64,000 bases of DNA from the NCBI RefSeq assembly GCF_001555965.1, contig NZ_LSHX01000056.1, positions 1 through 64,000 on the forward strand. The letters are read 5' to 3'. The DNA is from Sphingomonas sp. CCH21-G11 (lineage in GTDB: Bacteria > Pseudomonadota > Alphaproteobacteria > Sphingomonadales > Sphingomonadaceae). Positions 1 to 6,565 of the stretch are shown here, one piece after another. The notes beneath the pieces are model-generated. The model was not told the DNA's origin and ran no database searches. It was given only the letters and a program-made list of their open reading frames with translations. Made by a program: the position numbers and the translations under genes. The first letter of the stretch is position 1. Each line of letters opens with the position of its first letter.

Positions 1-897
1 CGGCGGTTCGATGTCGTTGTGCGCCTCGATGCTGCCACCCGCGACGACTTCGACCAGCTTGGTGCGCTTCCGATCGTGCTTGAAAACGGTGTGTCCATAC
101 CCCTGCGCACGCTCGCCGATTTCCGGGTGGTCGATGGTCTGGCAGAAGTGCGCCGTGAACAAGGGCGTCGGCTCGTGATTGTATCGGCCAATGTCCGCGA
201 ACGCGATCTGGGCTCCTTCGTCGAGGAAGCGCAGGAGGGTGTGGCGGCGCAGGTCGACATGCCTCCTGCTTCTTTCATCGAATGGGGCGGCCAGTATCAG
301 AACCTGCAAGCGGCGCAGGCGCGGCTCGCTATCGTCGTGCCGGTCTGCTTCGCTTTGGTGCTGCTGCTCCTGTTCATGGCGCTCGGCGGATGGGTTCCGG
401 CTCTGGCGGTGTTCAGCGCCATTCCCATGGCTCTGGCAGGCGGGGTCTTTGCTCTGGCCTTGCGGGGGCTGCCCTTCTCGGTTTCGGCGGCGGTGGGCTT
501 CATCGCCCTTTCCGGCGTGGCGGTGCTCAACGGACTGGTGATGATGACGGCCATCCGACAGCGCCTCGACAAGGGCATGGCACTTGAGGAAGCGATCATT
601 GACGGTGCGCTGGCGCGCATCCGTCCGGTGCTGATGACTGCGCTGGTGGCATCGCTTGGCTTCGTGCCGATGGCGATCGCGACCGGGACCGGGGCCGAAG
701 TGCAGCGGCCGCTGGCGACCGTGGTCATCGGCGGCCTCATCACCGCAACGATTCTCACGCTTTTCGTTCTGCCGGCGATCGCCAAGCTTGTGCTGGGCGA
801 TTCCGACGACAAGCGCAGCTGGAGGCAAAAGTGGCGCGAACGCTTGCGCCGCAATGCCACGGAAGAGGAACAGGGCGAACTCGGTGAGGTTACCTAG
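1..897 (+). CDS. czcA: CzcA/CusA-type heavy-metal RND efflux pump, C-terminal part (5' end outside window)
   Basis: The reading frame is open from base 1, so only the last 298 residues are present. It holds the end of the periplasmic porter region and then the second membrane half: hydrophobic stretches starting LAIVVPVCFALVLLLLF and GGWVPALAVFSAIPMALAGG, the HME-RND segment GVAVLNGLVMMTAIRQ, and a charged cytosolic tail (DDKRSWRQKWRERLRR). HME-RND proteins are the inner-membrane, proton-driven part of a CBA complex that exports divalent or monovalent metal ions from periplasm or cytoplasm. The two CDF transporter genes downstream suggest Zn/Co/Cd rather than Cu, but substrate residues lie outside the window. 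Confidence 0.9.
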   Translation, partial: RRFDVVVRLDAATRDDFDQLGALPIVLENGVSIPLRTLADFRVVDGLAEVRREQGRRLVIVSANVRERDLGSFVEEAQEGVAAQVDMPPASFIEWGGQYQNLQAAQARLAIVVPVCFALVLLLLFMALGGWVPALAVFSAIPMALAGGVFALALRGLPFSVSAAVGFIALSGVAVLNGLVMMTAIRQRLDKGMALEEAIIDGALARIRPVLMTALVASLGFVPMAIATGTGAEVQRPLATVVIGGLITATILTLFVLPAIAKLVLGDSDDKRSWRQKWRERLRRNATEEEQGELGEVT

Positions 898-908
898 GGG
901 AGGTCCGG

Positions 909-955
909 CGCCAGCGCGATGTGGAATGGTAAACCACAATTCCTTCGCGCTGGCG
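909..955. terminator. Large inverted repeat after czcA
   Basis: Eleven-base perfect arms (CGCCAGCGCGA at 909-919 and TCGCGCTGGCG at 945-955) enclose a 25-base loop that has its own short TGTGG/CCACA pairing. It lies in the 110-base gap between czcA and the CDF-like gene. There is no T-run, so it may be an mRNA-stabilising or partial-attenuating hairpin rather than a strict terminator. Confidence 0.45.
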
Positions 956-1007
956 GCCATCCCGTCTGGTCAGATCAGGAAAGTTGGGGGACAAAGGAGA
1001 GATTGAG

Positions 1008-1646
1008 ATGAGCGGCGAAGGTGAACTGAAGCTCGACACAGCCGAAAAGCGGCGCACCCTGTGGATTGTGCTGTGGCTTAACGTCGCCATCGCTGTCGGC
1101 TTCTTCATTACCGGCATCGCGGGCGATTCCAACGCGCTGCTCGCTAACGGGCTGGATAATTCATCGGACGCGGTGGTCTATGCGCTGAGCCTGCTGGCCC
1201 TGTTCCGTTCGCGAACCTGGAAGCGCGGCGCGGCACGCTTTTCCGGTATTATGCTGCTCGTTTTTGCAGGCGGCGTCATCGCCGACGCCATCCGGCGCTT
1301 TGTTGAAGGATCAGAGCCAGCTGGCATCATGATGATGGCGATGGCAGCGGTGGCGGCTGTCGTGAACCTGATTTGCCTCAGAATGCTTCAGAAAATGAGC
1401 GACAAGGACGTCAACCTGCGCGCGGCGACGACCTTCAGCTTTAACGATTTCATTTCGAATGGCGGCATCATCATCGCCGCTATTATTGTGATGATCACCG
1501 GGGCGAATTGGCCCGATCTTGTGGTCGGCATCGCTGTCGCTGGGATTGCGCTCTACGGTGGCATCGACATCCTGCGGGACACCCACATGGACGTTCATGA
1601 TGAGGATGGCACAGAGCATGAGAAGGGGGATCAGTTCAAGCTATGA
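1008..1646 (+). CDS. CDF-like (cation diffusion facilitator) integral membrane protein
   Basis: A 212-residue membrane protein with about five to six hydrophobic helices, including an NGLDNSSD stretch where CDF proteins carry their metal-binding TM2 motif (usually HxxxD; here N/D) and a SFNDFISNGG stretch in the TM5 position. The cytosolic C-terminal domain of CDF pumps is missing and the tail is short and acidic. The start at 1008 was chosen because AAAGGAGA lies just upstream; an in-frame codon at 984 is possible. It is encoded between czcA and the full-length CDF gene and overlaps the latter by four bases (ATGA), so the two are probably translationally coupled. It is likely an accessory transporter for the same metals. 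Confidence 0.7.
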   Translation: MSGEGELKLDTAEKRRTLWIVLWLNVAIAVGFFITGIAGDSNALLANGLDNSSDAVVYALSLLALFRSRTWKRGAARFSGIMLLVFAGGVIADAIRRFVEGSEPAGIMMMAMAAVAAVVNLICLRMLQKMSDKDVNLRAATTFSFNDFISNGGIIIAAIIVMITGANWPDLVVGIAVAGIALYGGIDILRDTHMDVHDEDGTEHEKGDQFKL

Positions 1647-2626
1647 GCGAGGATCACGAACATTGCGGTTCTGTGGACGAAGGCCGGCGGCATGCGGGCC
1701 ATCATCACGGCGGTCATCATGGTCACAGCCATGGCGAAAAAAACCTGAGCGATCGCCACCTATTGGTGGCGGTGGCGATCAACGTCCTGCTTACTCTGGC
1801 ACAGATCATCGGCGGGATTGTCTCAGGCTCCCTGGCACTCATTGCCGATGCTCTGCATAATTTCAGTGATGCTGCCTCGCTTTTTCTTGCTTGGTTCGCC
1901 CGCGGGATCGGCAGGCGCCCGGCTGATAAGCTCATGACCTTTGGTTATGCTCAGGGTGAGGTCGTTGCAGCGCTTATCAACCTTACTACGTTGCTTATCA
2001 TCGGGTTCTACCTGATCGTCGAGGCTATCAACCGCTTCGCCGACCCGCAGCCTGTGGAAGGCTGGACGGTCATTGCCGTCGCCGGCATCGCGCTGGTGAT
2101 TGATCTGATAACGGCGCTGATTGTTTATCGCGGTACACGTGACAGTATCAATATGAAGGCCGCATTCCTGCACAATGTGTCCGATGCGCTCGCATCGGTC
2201 GGCGTGATCGTGGCCGGGGTCCTGATCATCCTTTATGACCTCTATGTCGCGGATCTTATCATCACTTTGATCATCGCGGCATATGTCATATGGCAGGGCG
2301 TCACGCTGCTTCCACGAACGGTGCGCCTGCTGATGGGCGCGGTGCCCGATGAGGTGGAGTTCGATGAGATCGGTGAGGCTCTGCGGTCACACAAGGGCAT
2401 CGATGCCCTGCATCATCTTCATATCTGGAACATCGGCGAACATCGCCGCGCGCTTGAGGCGCACGTCGTCCCTAGCGATGCCTCTTTGCATAGTTTCGAA
2501 CCGGTCAAACGCACCGCTCGCACAATGCTGGCGGCCCGGTTCGGGATAGAGCATGCAACTTTTGAAGCTTGCCTTGGCGTAGATTGTGACGACCATCTCG
2601 TGGCTCACCACCCACGGGAGGCTTAA
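1643..2626 (+). CDS. czcD: CDF-family divalent metal efflux transporter (CzcD-like)
   Basis: A 327-residue inner-membrane protein with a His-rich cytosolic N-terminus (HHHGGHHGHSHG, about residues 21-33), six transmembrane helices, and the paired metal-site motifs HNFSD in TM2 and HNVSD in TM5 that define the Zn/Co/Cd transport site. The C-terminal cytosolic domain (LHHLHIWNIGEHRRALEAHV) is the usual dimeric, copper-chaperone-like fold. CDF proteins exchange cytosolic metal for protons. It overlaps the preceding gene by four bases and probably shares the czcA transcript; a hairpin follows the stop codon. Confidence 0.9.
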   Translation: MSEDHEHCGSVDEGRRHAGHHHGGHHGHSHGEKNLSDRHLLVAVAINVLLTLAQIIGGIVSGSLALIADALHNFSDAASLFLAWFARGIGRRPADKLMTFGYAQGEVVAALINLTTLLIIGFYLIVEAINRFADPQPVEGWTVIAVAGIALVIDLITALIVYRGTRDSINMKAAFLHNVSDALASVGVIVAGVLIILYDLYVADLIITLIIAAYVIWQGVTLLPRTVRLLMGAVPDEVEFDEIGEALRSHKGIDALHHLHIWNIGEHRRALEAHVVPSDASLHSFEPVKRTARTMLAARFGIEHATFEACLGVDCDDHLVAHHPREA

Positions 2627-2638
2627 AAAAGTGGGGAT

Positions 2639-2662
2639 ACCCGCGTTGGAATGACCGCGGGT
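2639..2662 (+). terminator. Probable terminator after czcD
   Basis: Seven-base perfect arms (ACCCGCG/CGCGGGT) around a ten-base loop, followed within a few bases by the pyrimidine-rich run TTTCCTCTCTTTT. It lies 12 bases after the czcD stop. Confidence 0.5.
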
Positions 2663-2903
2663 GCCGCTTTCCTCTCTTTTGTGCCCATGCGTCTTAATCA
2701 AGACACTCCAACGCCATTTAAACTGAAAGTGTTGAATCTGCTGAAAATATTCTCCATGGCTTTAGCCAAGAGCTTTGGGGATTAGGTTAACCGACGGCGC
2801 GACAATACGAAGCATTGGCGATCGGCATTTCGAAGCCGGCGCTGTCGACAAGCCGAATCCACGTGCGGAGCAGCCTTAGTCGGACAGTTATTGCCGTTTG
2901 CCA
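2663..2903. other. Gene-free stretch between convergent genes
   Basis: Apart from the hairpin just before it, I see no supported gene here. On the minus strand a short open stretch ends in RTWIRLVDSAGFEMPIANAS before a stop near 2791; it could be the tail of a decayed gene but matches nothing I recognise. Confidence 0.4.
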
Positions 2904-3413
2904 TCAATTCGCCGTTTCCGTGCTTTGCACTGGCACAGCCGGTAAAATGGGGGCACCCGACTCAACTGGCTCCGCCTCAAGATCAGCGATCAGCCGCTTC
3001 ATTTCCGAAATTTCTCTGACCTGCGCCTTGATGATGTCATCCGCCAAAGCACGAACGCGGGGATCGCGGATATGCGCGCGCTCGCTGGTCATGATCGCGA
3101 TCGAGTGATGTGGGATCATCGCGCGCATATAGCTCACGTCATCGACCGTCTCCTGACTGCGGACGAGATAGAGCGAGCCTGCAAAAACAAGCAGTGATGC
3201 CCCGACAATTGTCAGCTTCTTGGATGTCCCATCATACATTTTCCACATGAAGCCGAGCATGATGATCGCCATGATCGCGCCCATATATACGGCCATCCAG
3301 GTGCGCGTCTGACTGTAGAAGATATGATCGAGTGCGTATGTGTTCAGATACATCAGGCCGAACATCACAACAGTCGAGGTCGCTATCATCGCGAGAAAGC
3401 GAGTGTAGGTCAT
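2904..3413 (-). CDS. DUF305-family membrane-anchored protein
   Basis: A 169-residue protein with three hydrophobic helices in the first ~85 residues followed by a short DUF305-type helical domain carrying MRAMIPHHSIAIMTSE, the His-His metal-associated motif of the family. The family is often found beside copper resistance genes, but its biochemical job is not settled. It is the last gene of the csoR operon; its ATG overlaps the stop of the small upstream ORF by four bases, so its translation is probably coupled to copper-controlled transcription. Confidence 0.75.
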   Translation of the reverse strand: MTYTRFLAMIATSTVVMFGLMYLNTYALDHIFYSQTRTWMAVYMGAIMAIIMLGFMWKMYDGTSKKLTIVGASLLVFAGSLYLVRSQETVDDVSYMRAMIPHHSIAIMTSERAHIRDPRVRALADDIIKAQVREISEMKRLIADLEAEPVESGAPILPAVPVQSTETAN

Positions 3414-3505
3414 TGCGTTTCTCCCATCGGCGCTGGCGACATCCGCAGTGTCGCCACCATGCGGTAAGCGGTTGTGGTTTTGGCTTCGGTTTGGGCTGGG
3501 GTCAT
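3410..3505 (-). CDS. 31-residue small ORF bridging csoR and the DUF305 gene
   Basis: An ORF of 31 codons whose ATG overlaps the csoR stop (ATGA, 3502-3505) and whose TGA overlaps the next gene's ATG (ATGA, 3410-3413). The product is Thr/Ala-rich with three Met in its second half (YRMVATLRMSPAPMGETQ) and no cysteine. The double four-base overlap suggests ribosomes read straight through csoR, this ORF and the DUF305 gene; it may matter only as a translation-coupling device. No homologue is recognised. Confidence 0.45.
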   Translation of the reverse strand: MTPAQTEAKTTTAYRMVATLRMSPAPMGETQ

Positions 3506-3774
3506 CGTTTGACCTTTTCGAACAAGTCGATCAGTTCGTTGAACTTCACGCGTTGTTCGGCGGCATCGCCCGATGCAATCGCCTCGGAAACGCAGGACGC
3601 TGCGTGATCTTTCAGAATTTCATTCTCTGCCTTTGAGAGGGCAGCTTTAACGGCCTGCACCTGATGCAAGACATCGATGCAATAGCGGTCGTTTGCGATC
3701 ATTTGCGAAACGCCGCGGACCTGCCCCTCAATCCGTTTTAGGCGGTTCAGAATGTCAATTTTGCTTTTGCTCAC
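3502..3774 (-). CDS. csoR: CsoR/RcnR-family metal-sensing repressor, copper type
   Basis: A 90-residue all-helical repressor. It has the conserved start RLKRIEGQVRGVSQMI and the ligand set Cys32 (YCIDVLHQ), His57 and Cys61 (HAASC), the Cys-His-Cys triad used by Cu(I)-sensing CsoR proteins; nickel and cobalt sensors use other residues. Apo-protein binds DNA and copper binding releases it. The gene is first in an operon with a 31-residue ORF and a DUF305 gene. Two G/C-tract sites lie just upstream and are probably its own operator. Confidence 0.85.
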   Translation of the reverse strand: MSKSKIDILNRLKRIEGQVRGVSQMIANDRYCIDVLHQVQAVKAALSKAENEILKDHAASCVSEAIASGDAAEQRVKFNELIDLFEKVKR

Positions 3775-3796
3775 GACTCAATGTCTCACTCAGATA

Positions 3797-3864
3797 GGTA
3801 AGGGGGGTATGGTTTCTAAATTCGCGGTGAAAGGCAACGCGCCAGTGTAGTCCCCCTACCGAGT
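3797..3864. promoter_or_regulatory. Candidate CsoR operator pair upstream of csoR
   Basis: Two inverted G-tract elements, GGTAAGGGGGGTAT (3797-3810) and GTAGTCCCCCTACC (3847-3860; its complement reads GGTAGGGGGACTAC), resemble the TA-flanked G-run operators of the CsoR/RcnR family. They lie 20-90 bases upstream of the csoR start and about 50 bases apart. Confidence 0.55.
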
Positions 3865-3968
3865 GAATTTTATCTCGGGGTTTTGCCATTTCTGATGCTG
3901 GCTATCTAACATCCCTCTTAAATGACCGCAGGGGTTGCAGGTTGTGGGTGGTTGAGAAATGAATGGAT

Positions 3969-3992
3969 CGGACGAGCTTGTGCTCGGGTCCG
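3969..3992 (-). terminator. Hairpin after the glutaredoxin-MauE gene
   Basis: Imperfect inverted repeat CGGACGAGC-TTGT-GCTCGGGTCCG 21 bases past the stop codon of the minus-strand gene ending at 4013. A GC-rich stem with a tetraloop but no clear T-run on the minus strand. Confidence 0.35.
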
Positions 3993-4012
3993 CGTATTTT
4001 CACGAAGGAGTT

Positions 4013-4771
4013 TCAGCTATGCGGCATGAATGCTATCGACGACATCCATAGGGCCATTGCGATCATCATAAGGTTTTCCGTAAGGGAGACAAAACCGAGC
4101 GGCACATTACTGTCACCGCCGACGCAGGCGCATTTGAGTTCGCGCCGCTCGATATAGACCGCCTTGAACACCGAGATTGCACCGATCGTGCCGATGAACA
4201 GCGCCACCGGTATTGAAAGCCAATGCAATTGGCCCGAAACCATCAGCACACCAGCCAGGCCCTCGGCGAAGGGATAGATGGTCGCATAAGGCACCCAGCG
4301 CTTCGCCAGCAGATCGTAATTGAGGAACATCGTTGCGAACTTGTCGACATTCTGGAGCTTGAGCAGCGCCAGCACGCACATGCTGAACGCGATAAACCAC
4401 TCCGCCACGCGAACGCTCAGAGCCGTGCCATCGACCGCGATGCCAGCTGCCATCGCCATCGCTGCGGTTATGGCGAAGAGCGCGATTATCGGGCGGTAGC
4501 TGGTCGCATTGGGATCGGGGACCTTGATTCCGAAGAAGCGCCGCAGGTCGTCATGCCCACCAATCCGCTCACCATCGATGAAGGTCTGGGGTGTGGTTGC
4601 AACGCCGTGTTCAGCCTTGAACGCATCGGTTTGTTCGCGCGTGGTGAGGTGCTGATCATCCACTTTATAGCCGCGCGTTTCGAGCAGGTGCTTGGATTTA
4701 AGGCCATAGGGGCAGGTGTGATTGGGCATGACCATGCGGTGGAGCACGGCGGTTTTTATGGGCTTGGGCAT
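4013..4771 (-). CDS. Glutaredoxin-like / MauE-type membrane fusion protein
   Basis: A 252-residue protein. Residues ~1-85 form a glutaredoxin-like domain with CPYG (NHTCPYGLKSKHLLETRG), where Cys-Pro-Tyr is kept but the second Cys is Gly, and the cis-Pro/GSH-site region TTPQTFIDGERIGGHDDL. Residues ~90-250 are four hydrophobic helices of the MauE/DoxX type ending in KCACVGG, a possible metal or redox pair. The start at 4771 has AAAGGAA upstream; longer frames to 4882 would run over the MerR-type promoter. It is divergent from the cueR-like gene and carries that regulator's promoter. A role in thiol redox or copper handling is inferred from this context. Confidence 0.75.
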   Translation of the reverse strand: MPKPIKTAVLHRMVMPNHTCPYGLKSKHLLETRGYKVDDQHLTTREQTDAFKAEHGVATTPQTFIDGERIGGHDDLRRFFGIKVPDPNATSYRPIIALFAITAAMAMAAGIAVDGTALSVRVAEWFIAFSMCVLALLKLQNVDKFATMFLNYDLLAKRWVPYATIYPFAEGLAGVLMVSGQLHWLSIPVALFIGTIGAISVFKAVYIERRELKCACVGGDSNVPLGFVSLTENLMMIAMALWMSSIAFMPHS

Positions 4772-4804
4772 TGGTGATTTCCTTTGAATCGCTACAATGC
4801 AGCC

Positions 4805-4836
4805 CATATAGGTTCCGTACCATGGTACGGGATCAA
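4805..4836 (-). promoter_or_regulatory. MerR-type promoter/operator of the glutaredoxin-MauE gene
   Basis: On the minus strand TTGATC (4831-4836) and TATATG (4805-4810) are separated by 20 bases, the over-long spacer typical of MerR-family targets. A perfect 16-base palindrome, CCGTACCATGGTACGG (4815-4830), fills the spacer. The divergent cueR-like gene starts at 4845, so the same operator probably controls it too. Confidence 0.75.
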
Positions 4837-4844
4837 GGGTAAAA

Positions 4845-5237
4845 ATGAAAATTGGTGAACTTGCCCGCGCAGGCGGGGTCAACGTCGAGACGATCCGCTA
4901 TTATCAGCGGCGCGGATTGCTGGCGCAGCCTGCGCGGCATGAGGGGCCACGCCGCTACACGCGCAGCGATCTTGGCCGTTTGCAATCGATCCGCTCGGCG
5001 CAGACCGCCGGGTTCACGCTTGACGAGATTGCTACGCTGCTCGCTCTGGATGCTGGCGACCGGACAGCTGCGCAGGATCTGGCGCGCGTTCGGATCGCGG
5101 CGCTTGATGCCAAAATCGCCACGTTGCAAACCATGCGGGGAGCCCTCGTGAGGCTCGCCAATGACTGCGCGTCCGACCAATCCGGACCCTGTCCCATCAT
5201 CGATGCTTTCAGCTTTGAGCAGGAAAACGCAGGATAG
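4845..5237 (+). CDS. MerR-family regulator, CueR-like monovalent-metal type
   Basis: A 130-residue activator with an N-terminal winged helix (MKIGELARAGGVNVETIRYY, RRYTRSDLGRLQSIR), a dimerisation helix and a C-terminal metal loop with Cys108 and Cys116 spaced C-x7-C (CASDQSGPCPIID), the spacing of CueR. The third Cys found in divalent sensors (Cys82 of mercuric MerR) is replaced by a Thr/Ala stretch (GDRTAAQD), which favours a Cu(I)/Ag(I)/Au(I) sensor. It should twist the 20-base spacer of the adjacent divergent promoter. It is upstream of, and possibly co-transcribed with, the CnrYXH-like genes. Confidence 0.8.
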   Translation: MKIGELARAGGVNVETIRYYQRRGLLAQPARHEGPRRYTRSDLGRLQSIRSAQTAGFTLDEIATLLALDAGDRTAAQDLARVRIAALDAKIATLQTMRGALVRLANDCASDQSGPCPIIDAFSFEQENAG

Positions 5238-5248
5238 TAGGAGGCAAC

Positions 5249-5299
5249 ATGAGGGGTTTTTGCAGCGCCTGCGTATGTAACCTCGAAGGAGCTGCATGA
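5249..5299 (+). CDS. 16-residue Cys-rich upstream peptide (candidate metal-sensing leader)
   Basis: ATG at 5249 is preceded by a perfect AGGAGG with a four-base gap. The product is MRGFCSACVCNLEGAA, with a CxxCxC cluster able in principle to bind Cu(I). Its stop overlaps the start of the next gene (ATGA, 5296-5299) and the next gene's Shine-Dalgarno lies inside it, so translation of the two is coupled. Copper-responsive upstream ORFs with Cys motifs are known elsewhere (CruR in Bordetella); assigning that role here is inference. Confidence 0.5.
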   Translation: MRGFCSACVCNLEGAA

Positions 5300-5556
5300 T
5301 GGACCTTGACGAGAACCTCGCACGACTGGCCAGACTTCCGGTGCCGGATCTTTCCGGTATTGATGGCGGGAGGCTGGCGCTACGCGCGCAAGGCGAGGTC
5401 AGGCAGACGCGGGCTGTGCTCGGACTAGGGCTCGTGGTGTCGCTCGGGATGGGTGTCGTGAGCGGGCTTCAGGTTCCGGCGCGCGCGGAAGTGCCCCTTG
5501 CAGCCTTCGGACCGTCGGCCTCGCTTACTCCTCTGATTGCATTGGGCCAGGAATGA
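5296..5556 (+). CDS. CnrY-like single-pass anti-sigma factor candidate
   Basis: An 86-residue protein: a hydrophilic N-terminal ~40 residues, one transmembrane helix (AVLGLGLVVSLGMGVVSGL, about 40-58), and a short periplasmic tail. This is the layout and size of CnrY, which holds the ECF factor CnrH at the membrane through its N-terminal peptide. Sequence identity is not recognisable to me; the assignment rests on size, topology and the exact Y-X-H gene order with four-base overlaps downstream. Confidence 0.6.
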   Translation: MMDLDENLARLARLPVPDLSGIDGGRLALRAQGEVRQTRAVLGLGLVVSLGMGVVSGLQVPARAEVPLAAFGPSASLTPLIALGQE

Positions 5557-5990
5557 ATCTTCGTCGAATCGCCCTGGCAGCGGCGCTGATCATTGCGCTT
5601 GCGCTGGTCGGGGTATGGCTCGGACGCATGCTTCAACCTGCGCCGCAGCATGGTGGGGCTGAACTGCACGCCCTGATCCATGGCGAGCTCGAACTCGACC
5701 CAGCTCAGGAACAGGAATTGACTGCGTTGGAGCGCCAGTTTGCTGCGCGGCGCGAGGCCCTCGAAGACCGGCTCCGGCGCAGCAATGCACTGCTCGGCGA
5801 CGCCATCGCCGCCGAACATGAATTTGGTCCCCGCGTTTCCGCAGCCGTGGACGACACGCATGATGCGATGGGGGATCTCCAGAAGGCAACGCTCGAACAT
5901 GTTTTTGCGATGCGGGCCATTCTCCGCCCCGATCAACAGGCGCGGTTCGATGCGGTGGTCAGTAAGAGCCTCGCTGCTCAGCCGCAGTGA
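5553..5990 (+). CDS. CnrX-like periplasmic heavy-metal sensor
   Basis: A 145-residue protein with an N-terminal signal anchor (LAAALIIALALVGVWLGRML) and a periplasmic all-helical domain of the CnrX/CpxP-like kind. Candidate ligands include the HGGAELHALIHGELELD stretch near residue 35-50 and DDTHDAM and LEHVFAM later; in CnrX, His/Glu residues and a Met ligand bind the metal. Metal binding would be passed to the CnrY-like partner and release the sigma factor. It overlaps both neighbours by four bases. Confidence 0.7.
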   Translation: MNLRRIALAAALIIALALVGVWLGRMLQPAPQHGGAELHALIHGELELDPAQEQELTALERQFAARREALEDRLRRSNALLGDAIAAEHEFGPRVSAAVDDTHDAMGDLQKATLEHVFAMRAILRPDQQARFDAVVSKSLAAQPQ

Positions 5991-6559
5991 CCCCTGACAA
6001 TCTGGATGCGGCGCTCATACGCGGAGCACGGGCTGGCGATAGCGGCGCGCAACGTGCGCTGGTCGAACGCTACCGTGAGACCGTATACCGTCTTGCGCGA
6101 ACAGCAACGGGCGATTCCGAGGAAGCCTTCGACATTGCGCAGGAAGCGTTCGTCGCCGCGTTTGGCGCGCTGAGCCGCTACGACCCCGAGCGATCGTTCA
6201 AGGCCTGGATCAGCGCCATCACGCTCAATAAATGCCGCGACTGGGCTCGTCGTCGCGCCGTCAGGCGGTTCATCGGCCTGCCGATGCCAGAACAGGCCGC
6301 AGACTGGATTGCCGATGATGCGCCTTCAGCGGAAACACTTGCCGCTGACCGTGCTGAGCTCGCCGCGGCCGCCCGCGCGATCGCCAAGCTACCGGCCAGC
6401 CTGAAAGACGTTTTGATCCTGTGCACGATCGAGGATCTGAGTCAGCAGGAGACCGCAATGACGCTGGGCATTAGCCTCAAGGCGGTCGAGACGCGGCTTT
6501 ACCGTGCGCGTCAAAAATTGATGGTTATTTTGAGGGGTGACACCGACCCGCGCGTATAG
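5987..6559 (+). CDS. ECF sigma factor (CnrH-like), probable activator of cop genes
   Basis: A 190-residue group-4 sigma factor starting at GTG (GTGA overlap with the sensor gene). Region 2 carries EEAFDIAQEAFVAAFGAL and FKAWISAITLNKCRDWAR; region 4 carries LPASLKDVLILCTIEDLSQQ and the helix-turn-helix ISLKAVETRLYRARQKL. The linker is Ala/Asp-rich. Six bases after its stop the copABCD genes begin, so they are the likely targets or co-transcribed partners. The Y-X-H order matches cnrYXH of Cupriavidus, where periplasmic metal releases the sigma factor. Confidence 0.85.
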   Translation: MTPDNLDAALIRGARAGDSGAQRALVERYRETVYRLARTATGDSEEAFDIAQEAFVAAFGALSRYDPERSFKAWISAITLNKCRDWARRRAVRRFIGLPMPEQAADWIADDAPSAETLAADRAELAAAARAIAKLPASLKDVLILCTIEDLSQQETAMTLGISLKAVETRLYRARQKLMVILRGDTDPRV

Positions 6560-6565
6560 AGGTGT

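Noticed and set aside
4772..4882. Longer start (4882) for the glutaredoxin-MauE gene
   Set aside because: It would place the MerR-type promoter and its palindrome inside the coding region; the ATG at 4771 has a good AAAGGAA site.
6178..6426. Minus-strand frames over the sigma and cop genes
   Set aside because: Antisense shadows of clearly identified genes.
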